A DNA stretch of 64,000 nt from assembly GCA_964251665.1 (NCBI GenBank), contig CAXUKO010000002.1, positions 434,001 through 498,000 on the forward strand. Reading direction: 5' to 3'. Origin of the DNA: JBBQLG01 sp964251665 (GTDB lineage Bacteria; Bacteroidota; Bacteroidia; Cytophagales; Spirosomataceae). The notes below the pieces were generated by a model that was given only the letters and a program-made list of their open reading frames with translations, had not been told where the DNA came from and made no database searches. Position numbers and translations under genes: made by a program. Positions 52,969-62,579 of the stretch are shown here, in pieces (positions within the stretch are counted from its first letter, which is position 1; the number at the start of each line of letters is the position of its first letter).

Positions 52969-54288
52969 ATGAATACGGTTCTAAAAACGATTCTTTCGCT
53001 CACCTGCCTGCTCTTGGCAGGGCTGAGCAGCTACGCTGGAGGTATTGTGCTGTTCAGCGACACCACCCGGGCGTATGCCGTTCCATTGCTCACCAAAACG
53101 CCCAAAGGCGATGTAGCCCTGTCCTGGACCGAGAAAGACAAGGCGGGCGTTGTATATTATTACTGGGCAGAGTCGAAAGACAAGGGCCGGACTTTCGGCG
53201 ATAAAAAATTGATTTTTTCCTCGCCGGGTCTGGGCAACTCGCGGTTGATGCGGCCGAAACTGCTGTTTAAGAAAGATGGATCTGCCGTGGCTGTTTTCGC
53301 CCTGCGTGGTCCCGAAACGGCTGCTGCGCCGGTAGCGGCTGCTGCGGAACCGGCTCATGCCAATCACGAACCGGCCATGAGCGGGCACGAACATGGTGGC
53401 GCTCCGCAGGCTGGCGAGCGTCCCGCCGGAGCCCCCAAAGGTGGTTCTCAGGGCGGAGGCCGTCCCCGCGATCTGCAAATCGTTTACTGCTACTCTGGCG
53501 ATCAGGGTAAAACCTGGACGCAGCCCAAAGCGGTTCATTCCGATACTACGCCCAACATTGTACGCGGCTTCTTCGACGCGACGGTGCTGGCCAATGACGA
53601 AATCGGAGTGGCGTATCTGAATGACATCGAAGGACAGGCGCATTCCCGCGACCTGCGGTTTGTGACCTCGACCGGAGCGACATTCACCAAAGAACGCGTG
53701 ATCGATCCGTTCGTATGCGACTGCTGCAACATCAGCCTGCTGGTCGATAAAACGGGTACGCTCCAGATGTACTACCGGGAAAACAACGAGAACATCCGGG
53801 ATATTGCCAAACTCAGCTCGACTGATAATGGCACTACCTTCTCAAAACCCGCTATCCTGTTCAAGGACAACTGGCAGATCAACGGCTGCCCTCACTCGGG
53901 GCCAACCTCCGCTACGGGTGCCGACAACAACCTGATTGCCTGGTTTTCGGGTACGACCGATGCGCCGGGTATCCGGGTGGTGACGCAGCAGGGTAAGCGC
54001 TTGTTCGTGCTCGACGATCCAACGGCTAAAAACGCCTTCCTGGTATCGGCACCAAAAGCGTCGGTGCTGCTGTGGGAACAAAATCAGGCTTCTGAAGCCG
54101 GGCTGTCGTCGATGATCGGGTATAAAACCATCAGCGATGAGAAAACGCGCGCTACTCAGTGGGTAAAGGGTGCTCAAAATGGGACAAATGCCAGCGGTCT
54201 TGTGGTTGACAATCACTTGATTGTGGCCTATGAACTGAAACAGCCGAACAACAAAAATTCGGTTGCCTTAACGCAGATCGAGTTGTAA
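52969..54288 (+). CDS. secreted sialidase-fold (BNR repeat) protein with His-rich insert
   Basis: 439 residues with a signal peptide (about 1-24). The body is a six-bladed sialidase-type propeller with Asp-box-like turns (WAESKDKGRTFG, YSGDQGKTWTQP, LSSTDNGTTFSKP). Residues about 122-165 form a low-complexity insert rich in Ala, Gly and His (HANHEPAMSGHEHGG). The motif FVCDCCNISLL brings three Cys together near residue 250. Key sialidase Arg residues cannot be confirmed by eye. The position behind the TonB receptor, plus His and Cys clusters, hints at metal or haem handling rather than sialic acid cleavage. Confidence 0.7.
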   Translation: MNTVLKTILSLTCLLLAGLSSYAGGIVLFSDTTRAYAVPLLTKTPKGDVALSWTEKDKAGVVYYYWAESKDKGRTFGDKKLIFSSPGLGNSRLMRPKLLFKKDGSAVAVFALRGPETAAAPVAAAAEPAHANHEPAMSGHEHGGAPQAGERPAGAPKGGSQGGGRPRDLQIVYCYSGDQGKTWTQPKAVHSDTTPNIVRGFFDATVLANDEIGVAYLNDIEGQAHSRDLRFVTSTGATFTKERVIDPFVCDCCNISLLVDKTGTLQMYYRENNENIRDIAKLSSTDNGTTFSKPAILFKDNWQINGCPHSGPTSATGADNNLIAWFSGTTDAPGIRVVTQQGKRLFVLDDPTAKNAFLVSAPKASVLLWEQNQASEAGLSSMIGYKTISDEKTRATQWVKGAQNGTNASGLVVDNHLIVAYELKQPNNKNSVALTQIEL

Positions 54289-54307
54289 ATTCTATTTTTT
54301 GTCCCTT

Positions 54308-54344
54308 AAAAGCCCTGCACCAGTCGCGCTGGTGCAGGGCTTTT
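54308..54344 (+). terminator. strong rho-independent terminator
   Basis: A perfect 16-bp stem (54308-54323 with 54329-54344) has a 5-nt loop. The right arm ends in TTTT. It ends the receptor/sialidase unit. Confidence 0.85.
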
Positions 54345-54387
54345 GCGTAAAGGACACTACCTTCGTCGGCTCAATACGCACGCCACC

Positions 54388-55278
54388 ATGCCGACCCTTA
54401 CCCACCTGTTTATCTACCCCATCAAATCCCTCGGCGGTATTTCCGTTACCGAAGCCGTTGTGGAGGAAAAAGGATTCCGGTACGACCGGCGGTTTATGCT
54501 GGTTACCCCAACGGGCGAATTTATCACCCAGCGGACCAACAGCCGGATGGCTCTGACCGACGTCGCTATTGACACCACAGCTGATGGGACCGGAGTCCTG
54601 CGGGTCTGGCACCGGAACGAGCCCGGCAACGTGCTCGAACTGCCGCTCACTCCCGAACCGCTCACGCTGATCCCCATTCCGGTGACAATCTGGGACGACG
54701 AACACGTACCGGCAGTGGTGGTGAGCGAAGCCGCCGACCGCTGGTTTTCGGCCACTCTGAAGCAACCCTGCCGCCTGGTGTATATGCCCGAGACCACACG
54801 CCGGGCCGTTGAGGAGAATTATGTTCTGAACCGGGCGCAGGTACCGCAGGAACGCCTGCCGGCCGTTAGCTTTGCCGATGGTTATCCGTACCTGCTCATT
54901 GGTCAGGCGTCGCTCGATGCCCTGAATCGGCGGTTGTCCAGCCCCGTTGGCATGGAGCGTTTCCGTCCCAGCTTGGTCGTTGCCGACAGTCAGCCGAACG
55001 AAGAGGATAGCTGGTACCGGTTTCAGGTTGGCGAGGTGCCTTTTTACGGCGTTAAGCCCTGCGCCCGCTGCGTGCTGACCACCATCGACCCTGAAACTGG
55101 CGAGCGGGGCAAAGAGCCGCTAAAGACCCTGGCAACCTACCGGCAGTATGCTCACAAAATTTTGTTCGGGCAGAACGTGCTGGCCAATGCATCGGCTGGC
55201 GTGGTCACGCTGCGGGTTGGGGATTCGGTAACCGTGCTGGAACATCGTGAGCCTTGGCTGGCCCCACCGGTCGGCTAA
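54388..55278 (+). CDS. MOSC domain protein (YcbX-like)
   Basis: 296 residues from the ATG at 54388. The longer frame from 54343 would begin inside the terminator. It has an N-terminal MOSC beta-barrel domain (LFIYPIKSLGGISVTEA) and a C-terminal MOSC domain (from about 130), with the Cys motif KPCARCVLTTIDPETGERG that binds the molybdenum cofactor in YcbX/mARC. Such proteins reduce N-hydroxylated compounds. The length is normal. Confidence 0.87.
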   Translation: MPTLTHLFIYPIKSLGGISVTEAVVEEKGFRYDRRFMLVTPTGEFITQRTNSRMALTDVAIDTTADGTGVLRVWHRNEPGNVLELPLTPEPLTLIPIPVTIWDDEHVPAVVVSEAADRWFSATLKQPCRLVYMPETTRRAVEENYVLNRAQVPQERLPAVSFADGYPYLLIGQASLDALNRRLSSPVGMERFRPSLVVADSQPNEEDSWYRFQVGEVPFYGVKPCARCVLTTIDPETGERGKEPLKTLATYRQYAHKILFGQNVLANASAGVVTLRVGDSVTVLEHREPWLAPPVG

Positions 55279-55301
55279 CTAAACCGGAAAAACCGGGTTA
55301 A

Positions 55302-56159
55302 CTGATTATTGACTACTCTGATTGCATTATCCTGAAAACGGCCTATTACCTGAGTTTACCCGTCGTGCTGGGCGCGGTGCTGTCGAACCGACTGGCGACC
55401 CGGCTCTCCGATGTTGATCCTGTTCACTGGGCTACCCCAATTGTGCTGGCCCTGGCAGTCTTCTGTATTTACACCGTCGACCGGTTGCTGGACGTCCGCA
55501 AACCGGGTCAGCCGCTTACGCCCCGCCATGCGTTCCACCGCGCTCATGCTATGCTATTATGGCAGGCAGTGGCCGTTGCGGCCATACTGGGCCTAGTGCT
55601 TACGTTCTTTCTACCGGGTAGTGTCGTTCGGTTTGGCGTTGCCCTGGGCGTAATCTGTGTCGGTTACGTGGCGGCTGTGTATCGTCTGCCCGCCCGGCAT
55701 CCGGCCCTGCTGGCGAAAGAACCCTTGGTTGCGGTGTTGTATTCGGCGGGTGTGTGGGGCAGTGTGTGGGTGCAGCGTTCGGTTACGACCGGTACCGAAA
55801 TCACTGAAGGACTGATGTTTATGACTATTGCGCTGCAAAATCTGCTGCTCTTTTCGGTCATGGAAACCCGTGAACCGGGCAAACATGATTTTTCACTGGC
55901 TGTTGCCTGGGGAATAGCCCGTTGCGAAGCTATCATGTCCTGGCTGACGGCCGGTGTGGTGCTGGCGGCTTTTGCCATCTGTTTTGTGACCGATGAACCG
56001 GGTGGCGGGCCGCGCTTTGCCGAACGGTCGGCGATTATGCTGGCCATTATGAGCGTGGTTCTCTACGTGATTCAGCGGTATCCGGCCTATTTTGCGAAAA
56101 AAGAACGCTATCGCTGGCTCGGCGATGCCGTGTTCTGGCTGCCGGGGCTGGTGTTGTAG
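55302..56159 (+). CDS. polytopic membrane protein, UbiA-like
   Basis: About seven transmembrane segments, as in UbiA prenyltransferase-like proteins, but no DDxxD motif pair is convincing. The start is uncertain. A GTG at 55365 begins within a transmembrane helix, whereas the open frame runs back to 55302 and codes for LKTAYYLSLPVVLGAVLSNR. A non-ATG start between 55302 and 55332 therefore seems likely; the coordinates give the widest frame. It is followed directly by a large inverted repeat. Confidence 0.6.
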   Translation: MIIDYSDCIILKTAYYLSLPVVLGAVLSNRLATRLSDVDPVHWATPIVLALAVFCIYTVDRLLDVRKPGQPLTPRHAFHRAHAMLLWQAVAVAAILGLVLTFFLPGSVVRFGVALGVICVGYVAAVYRLPARHPALLAKEPLVAVLYSAGVWGSVWVQRSVTTGTEITEGLMFMTIALQNLLLFSVMETREPGKHDFSLAVAWGIARCEAIMSWLTAGVVLAAFAICFVTDEPGGGPRFAERSAIMLAIMSVVLYVIQRYPAYFAKKERYRWLGDAVFWLPGLVL

Positions 56160-56261
56160 TTGTATACCGGTGGTGCGGCATTCCGACGCCCACGTCTGGT
56201 TGTTTAACGATTAACTTGAAACCGGACGTGGGCGTCGGAATGCCGCACCACCGGTATACAA
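56160..56261. repeat. 41-bp inverted repeat between the membrane protein and hydroxyacid dehydrogenase
   Basis: The arms are a perfect 37-bp inverted repeat (56160-56196 with 56225-56261), extended by four more pairs with one G-U (56200 to 56221). The loop is about 20 nt. The left arm starts right after the stop codon at 56157-56159, and the right arm ends 3 bases before the next ATG (56265), so any RBS lies in the stem. Confidence 0.8.
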
Positions 56262-56264
56262 TTC

Positions 56265-57191
56265 ATGACTATCTTCATATACTCACACCTGTCCGAAGCG
56301 GGCAAAGCATATCTGCGGCAGCAGCTTCCCGACGAATTCCTGCTGTTTCGCGATGAACTGGTTGATAAGCAGCAGTCTGATGCATTCGCTCAGGCTGACA
56401 TTCTGCTGGGTAATCCCCCGGCTAATTGGTTAACCGGACCGCTTCGGTTACGCTGGTGGCAGCTGGATTCGGCTGGTTTTGACGCATTCGCTCACCTCGA
56501 TATGTCCTTTCCGGTGACGAATATGGGCGATCTGTTTGCCTGGCCCTGCGCCGAAACGATTGTGGCCGGGGTCATCGCGTTGTACCGGCATATTCCCGAA
56601 TTAGCCGGGCTGCAAGCCGAAAAACGCTGGGTAGGCGTCCCCATTCGTCCAACCCTGCGGATGCTTCGGGGGCAGCGGGTAGTCATTCTTGGCGCGGGTG
56701 CCATTGGGCAGGCCGTAGCACAGATGCTGCGCGGTTTCGAGTGCTCCATTCAGTTTCTGGCCCGTACTGACCCCGGCGCAACGCTCCATACAGCCGATGA
56801 ACTGCGGGCCGTGCTGCCCGACACCGATCTGGTTGTTAACTGCCTGCCCGGCACGCTGACCAACTTTTTCGATGCCAGCCTGATTGCGGCCATGAAACCC
56901 GGCAGTGTGTTTGCCAACGTCGGGCGGGGCAGCACCGTGGATGAACCCGCTCTGATTGACGCGTTGCAATCGGGCCAACTCGGCGGGGCTGTGCTGGATG
57001 TGACGGCCACGGAGCCGCTGCCAACCGACAGTCCGCTCTGGGCATTACCGAACGTGTTGCTGACCCAACATACCGGGGGGGGGCAACCAGGCGAGGAGCA
57101 GGGTAAAATCGACCGGTTTCTCGAAAACTGGCACCGGTTCAGGACAAATGAAGACCTGGCTAATCGGGTACAACTGGGTCGTGGGTATTGA
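56265..57191 (+). CDS. D-2-hydroxyacid dehydrogenase family protein
   Basis: 308 residues of the D-isomer-specific 2-hydroxyacid dehydrogenase family. NAD motif GAGAIGQAVAQ lies near 145; catalytic residues are Arg in NVGRGSTVDE, Glu in DVTATEPLP and His in LTQHTGGG. It converts 2-keto acids and D-2-hydroxy acids with NAD(P)H. Substrate unknown. Confidence 0.88.
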   Translation: MTIFIYSHLSEAGKAYLRQQLPDEFLLFRDELVDKQQSDAFAQADILLGNPPANWLTGPLRLRWWQLDSAGFDAFAHLDMSFPVTNMGDLFAWPCAETIVAGVIALYRHIPELAGLQAEKRWVGVPIRPTLRMLRGQRVVILGAGAIGQAVAQMLRGFECSIQFLARTDPGATLHTADELRAVLPDTDLVVNCLPGTLTNFFDASLIAAMKPGSVFANVGRGSTVDEPALIDALQSGQLGGAVLDVTATEPLPTDSPLWALPNVLLTQHTGGGQPGEEQGKIDRFLENWHRFRTNEDLANRVQLGRGY

Positions 57192-57294
57192 GCCGAGCGG
57201 GTAAATTGGTGGGGAATCGCCTTTTAAAAAGAGACCCGGAACTGAACCCGTAGCGGTAGTTCGGCAACACCATTCGCCCCACGCTTTACTCGTT

Positions 57295-58338
57295 ATGCAC
57301 TACCGTATTCTGCTGACCTGCCTGCTGCTGCTTCAGGTGCTGCCCTTCGCTTTTGGGCAGCGGACGTTTACCAACCCGCTAAAACTGTCCGGCCCCGACC
57401 CGTGGGTGATTCGGAAAGACGGTTGGTATTATTACATGAATACGACGGGGCGCGATCTGCGGCTTTACAAAACCCGAAGCATGGCCGATCTCGCTCAGGC
57501 CAGCCACAAAATTATTTTTACGCCCCCGGCTACGGGACCCTATGCACGCGATTTGTGGGCACCCGAAATCCACTATATCAACGCGAAGTGGTACGTCTAC
57601 GTGGCCGCCGATTCGGCCAGTAACCTGAGCCACCGCATCTGGGTGCTGGAAAATTCGTCGGCCGACCCGATGGAGGGCAGCTGGACGATGAAAGGAAAAC
57701 TCGCCGATCCGGGTGATCACTGGGCCATTGATATGTCGGTATTTGAACACCAAAAACAGTTGTACGCAATCTGGTCGGGGTGGGCCGGAGCTGCCAACGG
57801 GCAACAGAATATCTACCTCGCCCGGCTCAAAAACCCCTGGACAATGGAGGGTGACCGTGTTCTGATTTCGCAGCCCGATCAGCCCTGGGAGCAGCATGGC
57901 GATGTACCGCAGGCGTGGCAGAAAAACGGCGAAGTACCCAAAATTTACGTCAACGAAGGCCCCGAAGCACTACAGCATAATGGGCGGTTGTTTGTGGTGT
58001 ACTCGGCCAATGCCTGCTGGCTCGACTACTGCTTAGGTTTGCTGACCTATAGCGGCAACGGCTCGCTGCTCGATCCGGCGCAGTGGACCAAATCGCCAAA
58101 GCCCGTCTTTAGTCAGGCACCGGAAAATGGCGTGTATGCCCCCGGTCATGGTGGCTTTTTCCAGTCGGCCGATGGGCAGCAGGACTGGATGATTTACCAC
58201 GCCAACGCGTCGGCAACGGATGGCTGTGGCGATAAACGGGCACCTTACACCCAGCCGTTTACCTGGAATGCCGACGGCAGTCCGAACTTTGGGATTCCCC
58301 TGCCCCGAACGCCTATTCCCGTGCCAGCGGGCGAATAA
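57295..58338 (+). CDS. GH43 family glycoside hydrolase, secreted
   Basis: 347 residues with a signal peptide ending near PFAFGQ. It is a five-bladed GH43 propeller (arabinofuranosidase/xylosidase type). The three catalytic acids are visible: Asp in SGPDPWVI, Asp in HWAIDMSVF (pKa modulator) and Glu in NEGPEALQ. It probably cleaves arabinose- or xylose-containing side chains. It could supply pentoses to the Weimberg-like pathway near 12-15 kb, although it is far away. Confidence 0.9.
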   Translation: MHYRILLTCLLLLQVLPFAFGQRTFTNPLKLSGPDPWVIRKDGWYYYMNTTGRDLRLYKTRSMADLAQASHKIIFTPPATGPYARDLWAPEIHYINAKWYVYVAADSASNLSHRIWVLENSSADPMEGSWTMKGKLADPGDHWAIDMSVFEHQKQLYAIWSGWAGAANGQQNIYLARLKNPWTMEGDRVLISQPDQPWEQHGDVPQAWQKNGEVPKIYVNEGPEALQHNGRLFVVYSANACWLDYCLGLLTYSGNGSLLDPAQWTKSPKPVFSQAPENGVYAPGHGGFFQSADGQQDWMIYHANASATDGCGDKRAPYTQPFTWNADGSPNFGIPLPRTPIPVPAGE

Positions 58339-58472
58339 AGAGTTTATAGCCTGCCACCGGTACAATTGCCTGGTTTTTCACTACCCGGCGGGTTGGTACA
58401 CCGGTCTAAACGGAGAATAATCAGCGGGTTTTTGTATCTTTCCGGCCCTTAACTCAAGCTACATTCAGCGTC

Positions 58473-58700
58473 ATGTCTGATCACGAACGTCTCGAACAAT
58501 TGGAACAGCGGGCCTACCGGCTCGAAGCCCGGCAAGCCGAACAGGAAGCCAAAATGCAGCAGATTCAGGCCCGTCTGGCGCAGATCGAGGCTCAGCACGA
58601 GCAACTGATGAACCTGCTGGGGATGCGGGCCGACACGACCCACCCGCCCGGTAACCTCCACGAATTACTGGCAACGCTGGCCAAAACCCGCCTGAATTAG
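58473..58700 (+). CDS. small coiled-coil protein
   Basis: 75 residues. The first 50 are a continuous Leu-heptad coiled coil (RLEARQAEQEAKMQQIQARL), somewhat like SlyX. No further domain. It lies 76 bp before the histidine kinase and may be co-transcribed. Confidence 0.6.
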   Translation: MSDHERLEQLEQRAYRLEARQAEQEAKMQQIQARLAQIEAQHEQLMNLLGMRADTTHPPGNLHELLATLAKTRLN

Positions 58701-58776
58701 TCCGTCTGATCCAATCGGCTCTTTTCTGTTATTCGGCTCTACCGAATCCATCACCCACCACCTATCATTGCCATGT

Positions 58777-61700
58777 ATGGCGGAGCAATACCACTACTCA
58801 ACATCCGATACACATCAATACACCTTTCTGAAGGGGGGCGGTGAAATGGGTCAGCTGACCCGTTCGTACGACTGGTCGCAAACGTCCATCGGCGCCCCGG
58901 ATGTGTGGCCGCAGAGCCTGCGTACAACCCTCAGTATCCTGCTCAACGCTACGTTTCCCATGGTTCTGTTCTGGGGCCGGGACCTGCTGTGTTTTTATAA
59001 TGACGCCTATCGGACGAGTCTGGGCAATACCGGTAAACAGCCCCACGCCCTGGGAAAGCCCGGTGCGGTAGTCTGGACCGAAAGCTGGCCGGATATCAAA
59101 CCCCTGATTGATCAGGTGCTGGCTGCGGGCGAGGCCACCCGGAGCGAAGATCAGTTGATACCCATATACCGCAACGGCGCGCTCGAAGACGTTTACTGGA
59201 CGTTCAGCTACAGCCCCGTCAGCGATGAGACCGGCAACCCGGCAGGCGTGTTCATGACCTGTACGGAAACTGTCCGGAAAAGCAGCACGGTCCGTAAGCT
59301 ACAAATCTCGGAGCAGCGGTTTCAGAATCTCGTCCGCGACGCGTCGGTCGGCATTATTGTGCTCGATGGGCAGGAGATGCGGGTAAACATTGTGAATGAT
59401 GCGTACGCCCGGCTGATCAACCGTCGTTGTGACGAACTGATAGACAGGCCACTATTTGACATTATACCGGATGCCGAAGCTGTTTTTCGACCTATAATCG
59501 ATCAGGTACGGCTAACCGGCGACCCCCTGTACCTCTATGGGCAGCCCTACATAGTGCATGATGCCGAGGGAAAGCCAATAACCGGCCTGCTTGATCTGGT
59601 TTATCAGCCTTACAGAGAGCAGGATGGTGCCATTACCGGCGTAATGGTGCTCTGCCAGGATGTAACGAAGCAGAAAAAAGCCGAAGAGGAGATTACGCGT
59701 TTCAAGTATATGGCCGAGAACGCCAGCGACGCCTTTATCCTAATGCGCGAGGATGGTACGTTTGCCTACCTGAATCAACCAGCCCTGGAACGGTGGGGGT
59801 ATACCCCTGAGGAAGCCCGGAATATCCGTGTCCCCGATGTAGACCCTATCTATAATGACGATGTTTTTGCGGCCGCCTTTGCCAGAGCACAGCAGGCGAA
59901 AATACCACCGTTTGAAACCCTGCACCGGAAAAAAGATGGTACGATTTACCATGTAGAAGTTAACATGGGCGGGCTGATGCTGAATGACCAGCCGCACCTG
60001 TTTGCCGTAGCTCGGGATATTGCCGAGCGCAAAAAAGCTGAACAGGATCTGAAAGAAAGCGAGCAGCGGTTTCAGGCCGCCATCGTAGCCGTGCAGGGTG
60101 TTTTATGGACCAATAACGCAGCGGGCGAAATGACGGGCGAACAGCCGGGCTGGACAGCACTCACCGGGCAAACCTACGAAGAGTATCAGGGATACGGCTG
60201 GTCGAAGGTCGTTCACCCGGATGATGCCCAACCGACTGTTGACGCCTGGAACGTGGCCGTGCGGGAGAAGCGGATGTTCGTTTTTGAACACCGGTTACGG
60301 CTACGTGACGGAACCTGGGGCGTATTTTCGATTAGAGCCATCCCACTGCTGAACGCCGACGGGCTGGTTCGGGAGTGGGTGGGAGTGCATACAAACGTTA
60401 CGCAGCAGCGCCAGGCCGAACAGGCGCTGCGAGCCAGCGAAAACCTGTTTCGTAACGTGACCAACAGTGCGCCGACGGGGCTGTGGCTGTCCGACGAAAC
60501 GGGCGGGTTAACCTACCTGAACAATACACTGGTCGACTGGACCGGCCTGCCCTACGAGAGCCTGCTTGGAGCCGGGTGGGCCAGTGCCATTATTGAGGAA
60601 GACCGACCGCGCAGTGCAGCCGCGTTTTTAGCCGCCGTAGCTGCCCGCGCTCATTACGACGTCATATTCAGAATCAGACGGAGTGATGGCCGAATCAGCT
60701 GGTGTCAGGCCGCCGGTGATCCGTATTACGATGCCGAAGGCCGCTATGGTGGTTACGCCGGTTTCTGCATGGATGTGGATGAACTAATAAAGCAGCGCCA
60801 GACGCTCGAAACAAGCGAAGCCCGCTTTCGCTCCCTCATCGAAGAAGCGCCGATACCGACCTGTCTCTTTGTGGGCCGCGATCTGGTTATTGAGGTAGCC
60901 AACCCGTCCATGATCGACGTTTGGGGGAAAGGGTGGTCAGTTATTGGCCGACCGCTCGCGCAGGCGTTGCCGGAACTGGAAAGTCAGCCCTTTCTACGGA
61001 TCATTGATGAGGTTTTTACAACCGGCATCATGCACGAAACCAAAGCCGGGCGTGCTGATCTGGTCATAAATGGTGAATTGAAAACGTATTATTTCGATTA
61101 TACCTTCAAAGCCCTGCGGGATACCACCGGTGAGATTTATGCCATTATGGAGATGGCCGTAGATGTAACCGGGCAGGTGTTGTCCCGGCAAAAGGTAGAG
61201 GAAAGCGAGATTACCCTGCGTGGTGCCATCGAAATGGCCGAACTCGGTACCTTCCAGATTGACCTGACAACCGGCCTGCTCGATTATTCGGCCCGGACAC
61301 GGGCGTGGTTTGGTATCGGCCCCGACGAAGTCATTACCAGCGAACGGGCCTATCAACCTCTGCGCGAAGCGGACCGGCCCCGGGTGCGGGAGGCCATCCG
61401 GCAGGCCATTACACCCGGCGGAACGGGTATATATGACATTGAGTACACCATCGATGTGGCCAAACGGGAGCGGATACTGCATATAACCGGCAAGACCTTC
61501 TTCACCGAACAGGGACAGGCGTACAAGCTGAGCGGCACCGTACGCGATGTTACCGAGCAGCGAAAGACCCAGCTTGCCCTGGAGCAGCAGGTGCAGGAAC
61601 GTACTGAAGCCCTCGCAACGGCGAATGAAGAGTTGGCCGCTATCAACGAGGAGATGGCCACCACAAATGATGAACTGGCCCTCATCAATGAAGAGTTGAC

Positions 61701-62454
61701 TCAATCCAATCAATTGCTGTTTCGTTCCAACGACAACCTGCAGCAGTTCGCTTACATTGCCTCGCATGATTTGCAGGAGCCTCTGCGTAAAATTCAGTCT
61801 TTTGGTGATCTGCTGAAAAACCGCTACGCCACCCAGCTTGGCGAAGGGGTTGAGCATCTGGAACGGATGCAGGTAGCTGCCAGCCGGATGTCGACGCTGA
61901 TTCGGGATTTGCTGGCTTTCTCGCGCATCTCTACGCAGCAGGATACCGTTGTGCCGGTTTCGCTCAAGGGCATGATTAACAATGTACTCAACGATCTTGA
62001 CCTGCGCGTTCAGGAAACAATGGCTACCGTAACTATCGGTCTGCTGCCAACCATTCAGGGCGACCCGCTGCAGTTGGGTCAGTTGTTTTTGAACCTGTTC
62101 AGCAATGCCCTCAAGTTTCGCCGGGTCGACGAATCCGGCGCGCCAGTACCGCCGGTTATTCAGATCGACGCTCAGCTTGTAACATTCAGCCAGCTGCCGC
62201 CCACGGTTAAACCGGCCCGCCACACATCCGCTTACTACCGCATCGACGTACGGGATAACGGCATTGGTTTCGACGATAAGTACGTGGATCGTATTTTCCA
62301 GGTCTTTCAGCGGCTGCACGGCCGGAACGAATTTGCCGGTACGGGCATTGGCTTAGCCATCTGCGAGAAAGTAGCGGCCAATCATGGCGGCACCATCACC
62401 GCCCGCAGCCAGCCGGGTCAGGGAGCCACCTTCAGTGTCTATCTGCCTTATTGA
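58777..62454 (+). CDS. multi-PAS hybrid sensor histidine kinase
   Basis: 1225 residues from the ATG at 58777; an in-frame TTG at 58768 is the only earlier start. There is no transmembrane segment. At least five PAS/PAC repeats span about 30-920, followed by a long coiled coil (ELAAINEEMATTNDELALIN). The HisKA domain carries His997 in ASHDLQEPLRKIQSF. The HATPase domain has the N box LFSNALKFR, DNGIGFDDKYVDRIF and GTGIGLAICEKV. No receiver domain is present, so the cognate response regulator is elsewhere. A soluble kinase with many PAS domains would sense cytoplasmic redox, small molecules or light. Confidence 0.93.
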   Translation: MAEQYHYSTSDTHQYTFLKGGGEMGQLTRSYDWSQTSIGAPDVWPQSLRTTLSILLNATFPMVLFWGRDLLCFYNDAYRTSLGNTGKQPHALGKPGAVVWTESWPDIKPLIDQVLAAGEATRSEDQLIPIYRNGALEDVYWTFSYSPVSDETGNPAGVFMTCTETVRKSSTVRKLQISEQRFQNLVRDASVGIIVLDGQEMRVNIVNDAYARLINRRCDELIDRPLFDIIPDAEAVFRPIIDQVRLTGDPLYLYGQPYIVHDAEGKPITGLLDLVYQPYREQDGAITGVMVLCQDVTKQKKAEEEITRFKYMAENASDAFILMREDGTFAYLNQPALERWGYTPEEARNIRVPDVDPIYNDDVFAAAFARAQQAKIPPFETLHRKKDGTIYHVEVNMGGLMLNDQPHLFAVARDIAERKKAEQDLKESEQRFQAAIVAVQGVLWTNNAAGEMTGEQPGWTALTGQTYEEYQGYGWSKVVHPDDAQPTVDAWNVAVREKRMFVFEHRLRLRDGTWGVFSIRAIPLLNADGLVREWVGVHTNVTQQRQAEQALRASENLFRNVTNSAPTGLWLSDETGGLTYLNNTLVDWTGLPYESLLGAGWASAIIEEDRPRSAAAFLAAVAARAHYDVIFRIRRSDGRISWCQAAGDPYYDAEGRYGGYAGFCMDVDELIKQRQTLETSEARFRSLIEEAPIPTCLFVGRDLVIEVANPSMIDVWGKGWSVIGRPLAQALPELESQPFLRIIDEVFTTGIMHETKAGRADLVINGELKTYYFDYTFKALRDTTGEIYAIMEMAVDVTGQVLSRQKVEESEITLRGAIEMAELGTFQIDLTTGLLDYSARTRAWFGIGPDEVITSERAYQPLREADRPRVREAIRQAITPGGTGIYDIEYTIDVAKRERILHITGKTFFTEQGQAYKLSGTVRDVTEQRKTQLALEQQVQERTEALATANEELAAINEEMATTNDELALINEELTQSNQLLFRSNDNLQQFAYIASHDLQEPLRKIQSFGDLLKNRYATQLGEGVEHLERMQVAASRMSTLIRDLLAFSRISTQQDTVVPVSLKGMINNVLNDLDLRVQETMATVTIGLLPTIQGDPLQLGQLFLNLFSNALKFRRVDESGAPVPPVIQIDAQLVTFSQLPPTVKPARHTSAYYRIDVRDNGIGFDDKYVDRIFQVFQRLHGRNEFAGTGIGLAICEKVAANHGGTITARSQPGQGATFSVYLPY

Positions 62455-62579
62455 ATGATTGAGGGATTGAATGATTGGATGGTTGAGGGATTGAATGATT
62501 GAATGGATGACCTTGTAAGCATTCAACCATTCAACCACTCAATCATTCAACCACTCAATCATTCAACCCCTCAACCCCT
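62452..62579. repeat. minisatellite in inverted halves
   Basis: Left half (62452-62510) is built of ATTGAATG / ATTGAGGG units; right half (62521-62579) is the reverse complement (CATTCAAT / CCCCTCAAT types). The two can pair to form a long stem. The stop of the kinase gene and the last codons of blh lie inside the repeat. Confidence 0.75.

Noticed and set aside
58768..58776. Upstream TTG start for the histidine kinase
   Set aside because: The in-frame ATG three codons later is a better start and loses no domain.
60994..62319. 441-residue minus-strand frame opposite the histidine kinase
   Set aside because: An antisense frame produced by the codon bias of the kinase gene; no domain or start context.
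62452..62579. Possible CRISPR array
   Set aside because: The units are short, contiguous and arranged in inverted halves without spacers, and no cas genes are present.
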